Assembly (NCBI GenBank): GCA_966211815.1
Contig: CBIHOD010000002.1
Span: 62,001-126,000, forward strand
Reading direction: 5' to 3'
DNA: 64,000 bases
From: JANPCX01 sp966211815
GTDB lineage: Bacteria > Pseudomonadota > Gammaproteobacteria > Burkholderiales > Burkholderiaceae_C
This document shows positions 40,699 to 48,810 of the stretch, one piece after another. Positions within the stretch are counted from its first letter, which is position 1. Each line of letters begins with the position of its first letter. The translations under genes were made by a program, and so were the position numbers. The notes below the pieces were generated by a model. That model saw only the letters and a list, made by a program, of their open reading frames with translations, made no database searches and was not told the DNA's origin.

Positions 40699-41483
40699 TC
40701 ATCGTCGACGCCATCGCCTGGTTGGGCCGCGCCGTCGTCGAGTGGCTGCGCGCCCTCGGCCACAACGCCTTCTTCTTCGTGGACGTGCTGCGCAACATCC
40801 CGTCCAGCCTGCGCCGCCCCGGCCTGGTGGTCAAGCAGATCCACGCCGTCGGCAACCTGTCGCTGGTGATCATTTGCGCCTCCGGCCTGGCGGTGGGCTT
40901 CGTGCTCGCGCTGCAGATGTACTACGCGCTCGTGCCCTATGGCGCGGTCGAGTCGCTCGGCCTGATCGTCAACCTCTCGCTGGTGCGCGAACTCGGCCCG
41001 GTGGTCACCGCGCTGCTGTTCGCGGGCCGCGCCGGCACCTCGCTCACCGCCGAGATCGGCTTGATGAAGGCGGGCGAGCAGCTCGCGGCGATGGAGATGA
41101 TGGCCATCGACCCGAAGAGCCGGGTGCTGGCGCCGCGCTTCATCGGCGGCATCGTGTCGATGCCCATCCTGGCGGTGCTGTTCTCGACGGTCGGCATCCT
41201 GGGCGCCTACGCGGTCGCGGTGGGGATGATCGGCGTGGACGCCGGCAACTTCTGGTCGATCATGCAAAGCCGCGTCGACGTGTGGCGCGACGTCGGCAAC
41301 GGCATCGTCAAGAGCGCCGTGTTCGGCGTGATCTGCACCTTCGTCGCGCTCTACCAGGGCTACGAGACGCAAGCCACCCCCGAAGGCGTCGCGCACGCCA
41401 CCACGCGCACCGTGGTGATCTCGTCGCTGGGCGTGCTTTGCACCGACTTCCTGCTGACGGCGCTGATGTTCTCGACACCTTGA
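40695..41483 (+). CDS. mlaE: Mla phospholipid transport permease MlaE
   Basis: A 262-residue inner-membrane permease (MlaE/Ttg2B/YrbE). The amphipathic N-terminus leads to LVVKQIHAVGNLSLVIICAS. SLVRELGPVVTALLFAGRAG (about 95-115) is the family signature, and AEIGLMKAGEQLAAMEMMAI follows. About five to six helices are visible. It is translationally coupled to mlaF by an ATGA overlap. mlaD begins 56 bases after its stop. Confidence 0.96.
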   Translation: MIIVDAIAWLGRAVVEWLRALGHNAFFFVDVLRNIPSSLRRPGLVVKQIHAVGNLSLVIICASGLAVGFVLALQMYYALVPYGAVESLGLIVNLSLVRELGPVVTALLFAGRAGTSLTAEIGLMKAGEQLAAMEMMAIDPKSRVLAPRFIGGIVSMPILAVLFSTVGILGAYAVAVGMIGVDAGNFWSIMQSRVDVWRDVGNGIVKSAVFGVICTFVALYQGYETQATPEGVAHATTRTVVISSLGVLCTDFLLTALMFSTP

Positions 41484-41539
41484 ACGACGGGGCGGACGGG
41501 GACGGGACGGAAAAGACAAGCGAAACAAGGGATTTTGAG

Positions 41540-42049
41540 ATGAACAGAAAAAGTGTGGAAGTGCTGGTGGGCGTGTTCGTGCTGCTCGGCATCCTCGGCG
41601 TGGTGTTCCTGTCGCTGAAGGCGGCCAACCTGGCGACCTTCAGCCTCGACAACAACGCTTCCTACAGCCTGACGGCGAAGTTCGACAACATCGGCGGCCT
41701 CAAGGTGCGCGCGCCGGTGCGCAGCGCCGGGGTCACCGTCGGCCGGGTGGTTTCGATCACCCTGGACCCCGCCACCTACCAGGGCGTGGTCAAGCTGGAG
41801 GTCAACAGCGGCGTGCAATTCCCCAAGGACACCTCGGCCAAGATCCTGACCGCCGGCCTGCTCGGCGACCAGTACATCGGCCTGGAAGCCGGCGGCGACG
41901 AGAAGAACCTGGCGCCCGGCGACAACATCGGCCAGACCCAGTCGGCCGTGGTGCTGGAGAACCTGATCGGCCAGTTCCTCTACAACAAGGCCGCCGACGG
42001 CGCATCGCCCGCCGCGCCCGCGCCCGCCGCCAGCGGAGCGCTGAAATGA
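41540..42049 (+). CDS. mlaD: Mla substrate-binding protein MlaD (MCE domain)
   Basis: A 169-residue single-pass inner-membrane protein. One N-terminal helix (VEVLVGVFVLLGILGVVFLS) is followed by an MCE domain with YSLTAKFDNIGGLKVRAPVR and ILTAGLLGDQYIGLEAGG. MlaD hexamers form the periplasmic lipid channel over MlaFE. The last 20 residues are Ala/Pro-rich. ATG 41540 has AAGGGA upstream. The stop overlaps the mlaA start in ATGA. Confidence 0.96.
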   Translation: MNRKSVEVLVGVFVLLGILGVVFLSLKAANLATFSLDNNASYSLTAKFDNIGGLKVRAPVRSAGVTVGRVVSITLDPATYQGVVKLEVNSGVQFPKDTSAKILTAGLLGDQYIGLEAGGDEKNLAPGDNIGQTQSAVVLENLIGQFLYNKAADGASPAAPAPAASGALK

Positions 42050-42933
42050 ACGGGGCGGCAACCCGCCGGTCCAGTGCCGCGAGGCTGCGGTTCGCGGCCG
42101 GCGCGGCCGGTATCGCCTTGCTGCAGGGCTGTGCCACGGTGGGCGGCGGCCCCAATGCCGGCCAGGACCCGCGCGACCCTTGGGAGCGCTGGAACCGCCA
42201 GGTCTACAGCTTCAATGAATCGCTCGACACCGCCGTGCTCAAGCCGGTGGCCACCGCCTACCAGAAGGTGGTGCCGTCCTTCGTGCGCCGCGGCGTCGAC
42301 AACGTCTTCAACAATTTCGCCGACGTTTGGTCGGGCGTGAACAACCTCTTGCAGGGCAAGGTGGAGGCGGCGCTGCGCGACACGATGCGCGTCACGACCA
42401 ACACCTTCCTCGGCATCTTCGGCCTCTTGGACATCGCCACCGAGGCCGGCATCGACCGCCAGGGCGAGGATTTCGGCCAGACGCTCGGGCGTTGGGGCTT
42501 CGGGCCCGGGCCCTATGTGGTGTGGCCCCTCATCGGGCCCTCGACGCTGCGCGACTCCGTCGGCCTGCCGCTGGACCTGAGCGTCTCGCCCGCCCTGACC
42601 GTGAGCGACTCGGAAAGCCGGGTGGGCATCGCGATGCTGGGCGTGGTCAACACCCGCGCCAACCTGCTCGGCGCCACCGGGATGCTCGACGACATCTCGC
42701 TCGACAAGTACACCTTCGTGCGCGACGGCTACCTGCAGCGCAGGCAGAGCAAGGTCTACGACGGCAACCCGCCGGCCGAGGCCGAGGAACGGTACGACCT
42801 CGACGAGGCGCCGGCGGCCCCCGCCGCCGCCGCGTCCGCCGCGTCCGCCGCGTCCGCCGCGTCCGCCGCATCCGCGCCGGCCGCGGTGGTCCCTCCCGCG
42901 GCACCGGCCTCGGCCGTGGCAGGCAACAAGTAA
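42046..42933 (+). CDS. mlaA: Outer-membrane lipoprotein MlaA (VacJ)
   Basis: A 295-residue lipoprotein that removes misplaced phospholipids from the outer leaflet of the outer membrane. The lipobox LLQGC has the lipidated Cys near residue 28. Family motifs are DPWERWNRQVYSFNESLD, TNTFLGIFGLLDIATEAGI, EDFGQTLGRWGFGPGPYVVW and GPSTLRDSVG. The C-terminal tail is a low-complexity Ala-Ser repeat. It is embedded inside the mla operon, coupled to mlaD, unlike in E. coli where mlaA is separate. Confidence 0.96.
   Translation: MNGAATRRSSAARLRFAAGAAGIALLQGCATVGGGPNAGQDPRDPWERWNRQVYSFNESLDTAVLKPVATAYQKVVPSFVRRGVDNVFNNFADVWSGVNNLLQGKVEAALRDTMRVTTNTFLGIFGLLDIATEAGIDRQGEDFGQTLGRWGFGPGPYVVWPLIGPSTLRDSVGLPLDLSVSPALTVSDSESRVGIAMLGVVNTRANLLGATGMLDDISLDKYTFVRDGYLQRRQSKVYDGNPPAEAEERYDLDEAPAAPAAAASAASAASAASAASAPAAVVPPAAPASAVAGNK
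42832..42876 (+). repeat. 9-bp tandem repeat in the mlaA tail
   Basis: Four perfect copies of GCGTCCGCC (42832-42867) and one degenerate copy encode Ala-Ser-Ala units in the lipoprotein's tail. Being in multiples of three, copy-number change would alter tail length without frameshift. Confidence 0.85.
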
Positions 42934-43089
42934 ATTTTCGTAAGCCCGCGGCTGGGGTGTCCCCGGGGCGGATCGGCACCACGTTGTGGGCTGTGTGGGA
43001 CTAGCGCCCAGGGCGGCCCGGACCCGCGGTTGAACTTTGGGCCGCGGGGGTGCTCAGACCAGGCGCCCCATTTTTGAGAAGGAATGACG

Positions 43090-43743
43090 ATGACGACGAT
43101 GAATTTCCGCAACCTGAAGAACCTCGGCGCCGTGCTGTGCGCCGGCCTGTTCTTCTTCGCCGGCGCCTGCCAGGCGCAAGCCGACGCCAAAGCCCCCGAC
43201 GCGCTGATCAAGGAGGTCTCCGCCAACGTGCTCGACGCCGTCAAGGCCGACAAGTCGATCCAGGCCGGCGACGTGCAGAAAGTGATCGCCCTGGTGGAGA
43301 CCAAGGTGATGCCGCACGTCAACTTCCAGCGCATGACCGCTTCCGCCGTCGGCCGCGCCTGGCGCCAGGCCACGCCCGAGCAGAAGACCCGCCTGCAGGA
43401 GGAATTCAAGGTCCTCCTGGTGCGCACCTATTCCGGCGCGCTGGCGCAGGTGAAGGACCAGACCGTCGAGCTCAAGCCCTTCCGCGCCGCGCCGACCGAC
43501 AACGAGGTCGTCGTCCGCACCGAGGTGCGCGGCAAGGGCGAGCCGGTCCAGCTCGACTACCGCCTCGAAAAGGCCGATGGCGGCTGGAAGATCTACGACG
43601 TCAATGTGCTGGGCATCTGGCTGGTCGACAACTACCGCAGCAGCTTCGCCCAGGAAGTCAGCGCCGGCGGCATCGACGGCCTGATCAACAAGCTGGCCGA
43701 GCGGAACAAGGCCGCGGGCGCCAACCCCGGCGGCAAGAGCTGA
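43090..43743 (+). CDS. mlaC: Periplasmic phospholipid shuttle MlaC
   Basis: A 217-residue MlaC/Ttg2D periplasmic carrier that ferries phospholipid between MlaA and MlaD. The signal peptide ends near ACQAQA (residues 26-31 or so). The family fold continues with VSANVLDAVKADKSIQAGDV, KVMPHVNFQRMTASAVGRAW and WKIYDVNVLGIWLVDNYRSS. The start is placed at ATG 43090, six bases after AAGGA; ATGs at 43084 and 43099 are also in frame. A 156-base gap from mlaA may hold an internal promoter. Confidence 0.94.
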   Translation: MTTMNFRNLKNLGAVLCAGLFFFAGACQAQADAKAPDALIKEVSANVLDAVKADKSIQAGDVQKVIALVETKVMPHVNFQRMTASAVGRAWRQATPEQKTRLQEEFKVLLVRTYSGALAQVKDQTVELKPFRAAPTDNEVVVRTEVRGKGEPVQLDYRLEKADGGWKIYDVNVLGIWLVDNYRSSFAQEVSAGGIDGLINKLAERNKAAGANPGGKS

Positions 43744-43746
43744 GCC

Positions 43747-44028
43747 GTGGCGGCGCTGTCCGTGCCCCTGCCCGCCACCTTGACCGCCAAGGAGGCGAAC
43801 CAGGCCCTGGCCCATATGTCGCAGGCCTTGGCCGGGCATGCGGGCTCCGAGGTGCTGATCGACGCCTCGGGCCTGGCCCATTTCGATTCCGCCGCCGTGG
43901 CGGTGCTGCTCGAATGCCGCCGCCTGGCCCTGGCCCAGGGCAAGACCTGCCTGCTCAGCCGCGCCCCTGCCAAGCTCAACGCCCTGGCGGTGATGTACGG
44001 GGTGGACGGCCTGCTGCCCCCCGCTTGA
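43747..44028 (+). CDS. mlaB: STAS-domain protein MlaB
   Basis: A 93-residue cytosolic STAS-domain protein that binds MlaF and stabilises the ATPase dimer. The core LIDASGLAHFDSAAVAVLLE (about 40-59) carries the STAS serine-loop region. The start is GTG 43747, three bases after the mlaC stop. It ends the operon, followed by the terminator at 44078-44104. Confidence 0.9.
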   Translation: MAALSVPLPATLTAKEANQALAHMSQALAGHAGSEVLIDASGLAHFDSAAVAVLLECRRLALAQGKTCLLSRAPAKLNALAVMYGVDGLLPPA

Positions 44029-44077
44029 AGCATGGGACCCGTGCGGTGCTGCCGCCGTCGTTGTGTCCCAACCACCG

Positions 44078-44104
44078 AGCCCCCGTTTCATCGGGGGCTT
44101 TTTT
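44078..44104 (+). terminator. Rho-independent terminator of the mla operon
   Basis: AGCCCCCG, TTTCAT loop, CGGGGGCT, then a T-rich tract. An 8-bp stem 50 bases after mlaB. Confidence 0.9.
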
Positions 44105-44314
44105 CTTTCATGAGTTGGACGGCCCCGTATTGCCCCGCATGGCGCTTACTGTCTATGGCCATCGTGAGCCGCCCGGGTCAAACTGGCACGCCTCACCGAG
44201 CTATCCCCTCGCATGTTCTTCGCGTGCGCCTGTTGTGCACCTCCATCGCACCATGCGCCGGAACTCCCGTTGATCTGTCAGGCATTGTTTCCATGAACGA
44301 GAAAGGGCAACAGC

Positions 44315-45202
44315 ATGGCCAGTCAGGAAGAGCGGCACCGGGCATTCCGTGCGCTGCATGAGAACCCGGGTGCTTTCGTGGTGCCGAACCCCTGGGATTC
44401 GGGCTCGGCGCGCATCCTCGCGGCGTTGGGTTTCCAGGCCCTGGCCACTACGAGTGCCGGCTTGGCGTTCTCGCTGGGGCTGAAGGACTCCGGCACCTGC
44501 CTGTCGCGGCCAGATGTGCTAGAGAACGCCCGGGGCATCGTCGAAGCGGTCGAGCTGCCAGTGTCCGCCGACCTAGAGAGCGGCTTCGGAAGCGATCCCT
44601 CCGCCTGCGGCGAGACCATCCGCCAAGCGGCGCGGATCGGCCTGGTCGGCGGGTCTATCGAAGACGCCACGGGCGACCCGTCGGATCCCATTTTTGCTTT
44701 CTCCCATGCGGTGGAGCGGATTGCCGCAGCCGCCGAAGAGGCGCGCAAGCACCCGTTCATGCTCACCGCTCGGGCGGAAAACTTCTTGAACGGGCGCGGG
44801 GACCTGGACGACACCATCCGCCGCCTCCAGGCGTTCGAGGCTGCCGGTGCTCACGTGCTGTATGCACCGGGGCTGCCCAGCCTGGAGGCGATCCAGGAGG
44901 TATGCGCTTGCGTCACCTGCCCGGTGAACGTTGTGATGGGCTTGCGCGGACCGGTGTTCAGCGTGCATGAACTGGCGCAGGCCGGCGTCAAGCGCATCAG
45001 CGTGGGCGGGTCGTTCGCCAGGGCGGCGTTGGGAGCACTGGCGCGCGCGGCCCGGGGAGGTGATGGACCACGGCACGTTCACCTATGCCGGGGACGCAAT
45101 GCCGGTGGCCGAGGTCGAGGCGTGCATGCGCGGCGCCGCCCGGTGAACGGCGGCCGCCTCAACCGGGTGCCGAATACCGCTTGGCCCGCAAATTCTTCTT
45201 GA
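44315..45202 (+). CDS. Isocitrate lyase/PEP mutase-family protein, frameshifted near the 3' end
   Basis: A TIM-barrel enzyme of the ICL/PEP mutase superfamily (2-methylisocitrate or oxaloacetate-type lyase). PNPWDSGSARILAALGFQAL, the metal-site ADLESGFG, GGSIEDATGD and LTARAENFLNG are visible. From 45054 the reading frame is wrong: with three instead of four G's at 45054-45057 it continues EVMDHGTFTYAGDAMPVAEV and stops at 45146, which is the expected family ending. As read, the gene ends in a random Arg/Gly-rich tail at 45202 and overlaps hexR. It is either a real +1 frameshift or a sequencing error. ATG 44315 follows AAGGG. Confidence 0.85.
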   Translation: MASQEERHRAFRALHENPGAFVVPNPWDSGSARILAALGFQALATTSAGLAFSLGLKDSGTCLSRPDVLENARGIVEAVELPVSADLESGFGSDPSACGETIRQAARIGLVGGSIEDATGDPSDPIFAFSHAVERIAAAAEEARKHPFMLTARAENFLNGRGDLDDTIRRLQAFEAAGAHVLYAPGLPSLEAIQEVCACVTCPVNVVMGLRGPVFSVHELAQAGVKRISVGGSFARAALGALARAARGGDGPRHVHLCRGRNAGGRGRGVHARRRPVNGGRLNRVPNTAWPANSS

Positions 45203-46073
45203 TCTCCTGCAGCATCGGCCGCAGGTTGCCGGGCAGGCGCAGCGCCACGCCGGTGGTGAGGATGTCCACCACCATCAGGTGCAACTGGCGCGACACCATC
45301 GGGCTGTAGCGGTCGAAGTCTTCCGGATGGTCCACCGCGAGCAGGATGTGCTGGCCGCTGTTCTGCGTGGTCTGGGCCAGCGGCGAGCCGCTGGCGGTGA
45401 TGACGATGGTGGTGGCGCCCTTGCGGCGGGCGATCTCGACGACGTCGAGCAGGTCGCGGCTGCGGCCGGAATTGCTGATCACCACCGCGCAGTCCCCGGC
45501 CTGCAGCATGGTGGCGCTCATCACCTGCATGTGGCCGTCGCTGATCGACTGCGCGTTCACGCCCAGGCGGAAGAACTTGTGCTGGGCGTCCTGGGCGACG
45601 ATGCCCGAGTTGCCGACGCCGTAGAACTCGATCTTCCGGCCGCCGGAGCCCGCCTGCGCCAGCGCCGCGATGGCCCGCTCGAAGGCGTGGGTGGCGGCGT
45701 CGTTGCGGTACTTCAGGAAGGCCGAGACCGCGTTGTCGATCAGCTTGACGACGATGTCGCCGGCCTTGTCGTCCTCGTCGACCGCCCGGTGCACGAAGGG
45801 CACGCCCTCGTTCACCGTGCCCGCCAGCTTGCGTTTGAAGTCGGCCAGGCCGTCGTAGCCGATGCTGCGGCAGAAGCGGACGACGGTGGGCTTGCTGACG
45901 TGGGCGCGCTCCGACAGCTCGACCACCGGCAGGTTGGCGAAGGTGCGAGGGTCCAGCAGCACCAGCTTGGCCACACGCTGCTCGGCCGGCGGGAGCGCCG
46001 GCAGCGACGCGCGGATGCGGTCGAGCATGCCGAGCAGCTCTTCGCCGACGCCGTTGGCCCGGGTGGTGGTCAT
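45159..46073 (-). CDS. hexR: HexR-type RpiR-family transcriptional regulator
   Basis: A 304-residue regulator with an N-terminal RpiR helix-turn-helix (LSERAHVSKPTVVRFCRSIG, about 53-72) and a C-terminal SIS sugar-phosphate-binding domain (YGVGNSGIVAQDAQHKFFRL; SNSGRSRDLLDVVEIARRKG). HexR represses glucose-catabolic genes and is released by 2-keto-3-deoxy-6-phosphogluconate. It lies 31 bases downstream of zwf on the same strand, so they form the classic zwf-hexR unit. Confidence 0.93.
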   Translation of the reverse strand: MTTTRANGVGEELLGMLDRIRASLPALPPAEQRVAKLVLLDPRTFANLPVVELSERAHVSKPTVVRFCRSIGYDGLADFKRKLAGTVNEGVPFVHRAVDEDDKAGDIVVKLIDNAVSAFLKYRNDAATHAFERAIAALAQAGSGGRKIEFYGVGNSGIVAQDAQHKFFRLGVNAQSISDGHMQVMSATMLQAGDCAVVISNSGRSRDLLDVVEIARRKGATTIVITASGSPLAQTTQNSGQHILLAVDHPEDFDRYSPMVSRQLHLMVVDILTTGVALRLPGNLRPMLQEIKKNLRAKRYSAPG

Positions 46074-46104
46074 GGAGTCCCGCCTTCCTCGACTTCGTGG
46101 ATCA

Positions 46105-47559
46105 CTACTGTTCTTCCGACCAGGCGTAGCCGTCGCGGGCCACCATCGCGCTGGCCGCAGCCGGCCCCCAGGTGCCCGCCGCGTAGGGGCGCGGGCCGCC
46201 GGCGGCGTCGTTGTCGCGCCGCCAGGCTTCGAGGATGGGCTCCACCCAGCGCCAGGCCTGCTCCTGCTCGTCGCTGCGCACGAACAGGTTCAGCCGTCCG
46301 GCGATCGCCTCCAGCAACAGGCGCTCGTAGGCGCCGACGCGGTTCTCGGCGAAGGCCTTGTCGAAATCCAGGTCGAGGAAGACGGGCGACAGCGCCTCCG
46401 ACTGGCTGGTGCCTTTGGCGGCCAGCAGGTGCAGCTCCAGGCCGTCTTCCGGCTGCAGCTTGATGACCAGCTTGTTGGGCTGATTGTGGCCGGGGAAAAT
46501 GTTGTGCGGCGTGGGGCGGAAGTTGACGACGATCTGCGCGTCGCGCGCCGCCAGGCGCTTGCCGGTGCGCAGGTAGAAGGGCACGCCGGCCCAGCGCCAG
46601 TTCTGCACTTCGGTGCGCAGCGCGACGAAGGTCTCGCAGGTGCTGCCGGGCGGCACCTTCACTTCCTCCAGGTAGCCCGGCACCGGCTTGCCGCCGGCGG
46701 TGCCGGCGCGGTATTGGCCGCGCACCACGTCGCGCGAGACGCTGTCCGGCGTGAACGGCTTCAACGACTTCAGCACCTTGAGCTTCTCGTCGCGGATCGC
46801 GTCGGCGTCGAAGCGCGAGGGCGGCTCCATCGCCACCATCGTCAGCAGCTGCAGCGCGTGGTTCTGGATCATGTCGCGCAGCGCGCCGGTGCGGTCGTAG
46901 AAGTCGCCGCGCGTGCCCACGCCCAGGCCTTCGGCCAGCGTGATCTGGATGTTGGCGATGCTCTCCCGGCGCCACAGCGGCTCGAACAGGGCGTTGCCGA
47001 AGCGCAGGGCCATCAGGTTCTGCACCGAGGGCTTGCCCAGGTAGTGGTCGATGCGGAAGGCCTGCTGCTCCTGGAACACCGAGCGCACCACGCGGTTGAT
47101 TTCCTGGGCGCTGGCCAGGTCGTGGCCGAGCGGCTTTTCCAGCACCACGCGGATGCGTTCGCCGTTGAGGCCCACCGCGCCGAGCTGCTCGCAGATCTGC
47201 GGGAACAAATGGGGGCTGGTGGCCAGGTACAGCACCACGGTGTCCGCGCCGCGGGCGTCGAGCCATTCCTTCAGGCCGGCGTAGTCGTCGGGCTGGGACA
47301 GGTCCATGCGGCGGTAGTGGATGAGCTCGGCGAAGCGGGCGAATTCCTCGTCGCTCGGGCGCTTGGCACCCTCGACTTCCTGGAAGCGCTCCTTCAGCCA
47401 GGCGCGGTATTTGTCGTCGGTCTGCGCGTCGCGCGCCACCGCGAGGATGCGCCCGCCGGCGGGCAGCTTGCCGTGCCGGAAGGCCTGGAAGAGGGCGGGC
47501 ATCAGTTTGCGCCAGGTCAGATCGCCGGTGCCGCCGAAGAAAACGAGGTCAAAGGACAT
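46105..47559 (-). CDS. zwf: Glucose-6-phosphate 1-dehydrogenase
   Basis: A 484-residue enzyme oxidising glucose-6-phosphate to 6-phosphogluconolactone with NAD(P)+. The dinucleotide site FGGTGDLTWRKLMPALFQ is at the N-terminus. RIDHYLGKPSVQN (about 170-182) holds the catalytic substrate-binding His/Lys, and LEKPLGHDLASAQEIN precedes it. ATG 47559 (MSFDLVFFGG) is the family start. It is co-directional with hexR and divergent from a second RpiR regulator across a gap with a HexR-like palindrome. Confidence 0.97.
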   Translation of the reverse strand: MSFDLVFFGGTGDLTWRKLMPALFQAFRHGKLPAGGRILAVARDAQTDDKYRAWLKERFQEVEGAKRPSDEEFARFAELIHYRRMDLSQPDDYAGLKEWLDARGADTVVLYLATSPHLFPQICEQLGAVGLNGERIRVVLEKPLGHDLASAQEINRVVRSVFQEQQAFRIDHYLGKPSVQNLMALRFGNALFEPLWRRESIANIQITLAEGLGVGTRGDFYDRTGALRDMIQNHALQLLTMVAMEPPSRFDADAIRDEKLKVLKSLKPFTPDSVSRDVVRGQYRAGTAGGKPVPGYLEEVKVPPGSTCETFVALRTEVQNWRWAGVPFYLRTGKRLAARDAQIVVNFRPTPHNIFPGHNQPNKLVIKLQPEDGLELHLLAAKGTSQSEALSPVFLDLDFDKAFAENRVGAYERLLLEAIAGRLNLFVRSDEQEQAWRWVEPILEAWRRDNDAAGGPRPYAAGTWGPAAASAMVARDGYAWSEEQ

Positions 47560-47975
47560 GGGATGGGCCGTCGGTTGAGGGGTTCGGCGCGGCTGGCCTT
47601 GCGCCGCGCCCGCTGTTTTGAAGGAGGAAGAACCGGAGGGGCCGGATCCGCCGCAATGACCGCCGCAGGGCCATGTCGCACCGGCCGAAGGCGGCGGGGG
47701 AAGCTTGCACGACCCGCATCGCAGATGAAACTTCCGGGTCTCCGGGGTGTAACTTTGTTTCATGCCGATGATGCCGAAGTTCCCGTGGGCCGTCAATGAC
47801 CGGCGCCGTCAAAAAACGATGCGCGCTTGTCAGGCGGCGGTCGGCCTGGTCCGGGAAAGGCTTCCGCCCGGCGGCGCCGCCCCGGTGGCTGCGCCTACAC
47901 TCGAAGCGGCTCCCGACGCCGCGTTCGCGCGGGCGATCCGCCGGGCCTCGTCCCCAACTTCCCTCACGACGGACC
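47560..47975. other. Divergent regulatory region between zwf and rpiR-type gene
   Basis: This 416-base gap has no convincing gene. It holds the HexR-like palindrome at 47748-47762 and a nearby TGAAACTT (47726-47733). Long open frames through it are high-GC artefacts. Confidence 0.55.
47748..47762. promoter_or_regulatory. Candidate HexR/RpiR operator
   Basis: TGTAACTTTGTTTCA is a near-perfect palindrome (TGTAAC-TTT-GTTTCA, one mismatched pair). It resembles the TGTAATTAAATTACA-type sites recognised by HexR. It lies about 190 bases upstream of zwf and 214 upstream of the second RpiR gene. Confidence 0.5.
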
Positions 47976-48791
47976 ATGCTCAACACCATCCGGGCGCTGA
48001 TCCCCAACCTCACCAAATCCGAACAGCGCGTGGCCCGGCAGTTGCTCGACAACCCGGAACAGCTGCTGCAGGCCAGCATCAGCGAGCTGGCGCGGCAATG
48101 GGAAGTCAGCGAGCCGACGCTGGTGCGCTTCTCGCGCGCGCTGGGCTGCTCGGGCTTCCAGGACTTGCGGGTGCGCCTGGCCCAGGAGCTCGGCGGCCAG
48201 GCGGCCCTGCCGGCGGCCGGGCAGGCGCTCGGGCTGGGCGACACGGGGGCGACCGTGGTCGACAAGGTGTTCGCCCACGCCGCTTCGGCGCTGCAGCAGG
48301 CGCGCCAGGGGCTGGCCGGCGGCGCGGTGGACGAAGCGGTCCAGCGGCTGGACGCGGCGCGGCGGGTGATCCTCTTCGCCCACGGGCCCGCGGTGCACGT
48401 GGCGCAAGAAGCGGCTTCGCGCTTCCTGCGCCTGGACATGCCGGTGATGGTGTTCGGCGACCCCACGGGGCAGTCGCAGATGGCGGCGCTGGCGCAGGGC
48501 GGCGACGTGGTCGTGATGCTGTCGCTGAGCGGCCGCGTGCCGGAATGGCTGCGGCACGTGGAGACCCTGGCCCAGCGCGGCGCCGGGGTGGTGGCGGTGA
48601 CCACCTCCGGCTCGCCGCTGGCGCGCGCCGTGCCCGGCCACGTCGCGTTGAACGTGCCCGAGGCCACCGACGCCTTCATGCCCGACCTGGCGCCGCTGGC
48701 CAGCCTGCTCCTGCTGGAGTCGCTGGCCCTGGGCGTGGCGCTGCGCCGCGGCAAGGCGCTGGCGCGCAAGCTCAAGCGCGCGGGCGGCTGA
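47976..48791 (+). CDS. RpiR/MurR-family transcriptional regulator
   Basis: A 271-residue regulator with an N-terminal HTH_6 domain (SISELARQWEVSEPTLVRFS, about 35-54) and a SIS domain (VILFAHGPAVHVAQEAASRF; LSLSGRVPEWLRHVETLAQR). It is a distinct paralogue of the HexR at 45159. ATG 47976 begins the usual LNTIRALIPNLTKSEQRVA. It converges on the porin gene with only 19 bases between stops. The ligand is presumably a phosphosugar. It could control zwf, the porin or the transporter further on. Confidence 0.9.
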   Translation: MLNTIRALIPNLTKSEQRVARQLLDNPEQLLQASISELARQWEVSEPTLVRFSRALGCSGFQDLRVRLAQELGGQAALPAAGQALGLGDTGATVVDKVFAHAASALQQARQGLAGGAVDEAVQRLDAARRVILFAHGPAVHVAQEAASRFLRLDMPVMVFGDPTGQSQMAALAQGGDVVVMLSLSGRVPEWLRHVETLAQRGAGVVAVTTSGSPLARAVPGHVALNVPEATDAFMPDLAPLASLLLLESLALGVALRRGKALARKLKRAGG

Positions 48792-48810
48792 AACCCGCGC
48801 GCCCGGCGCG

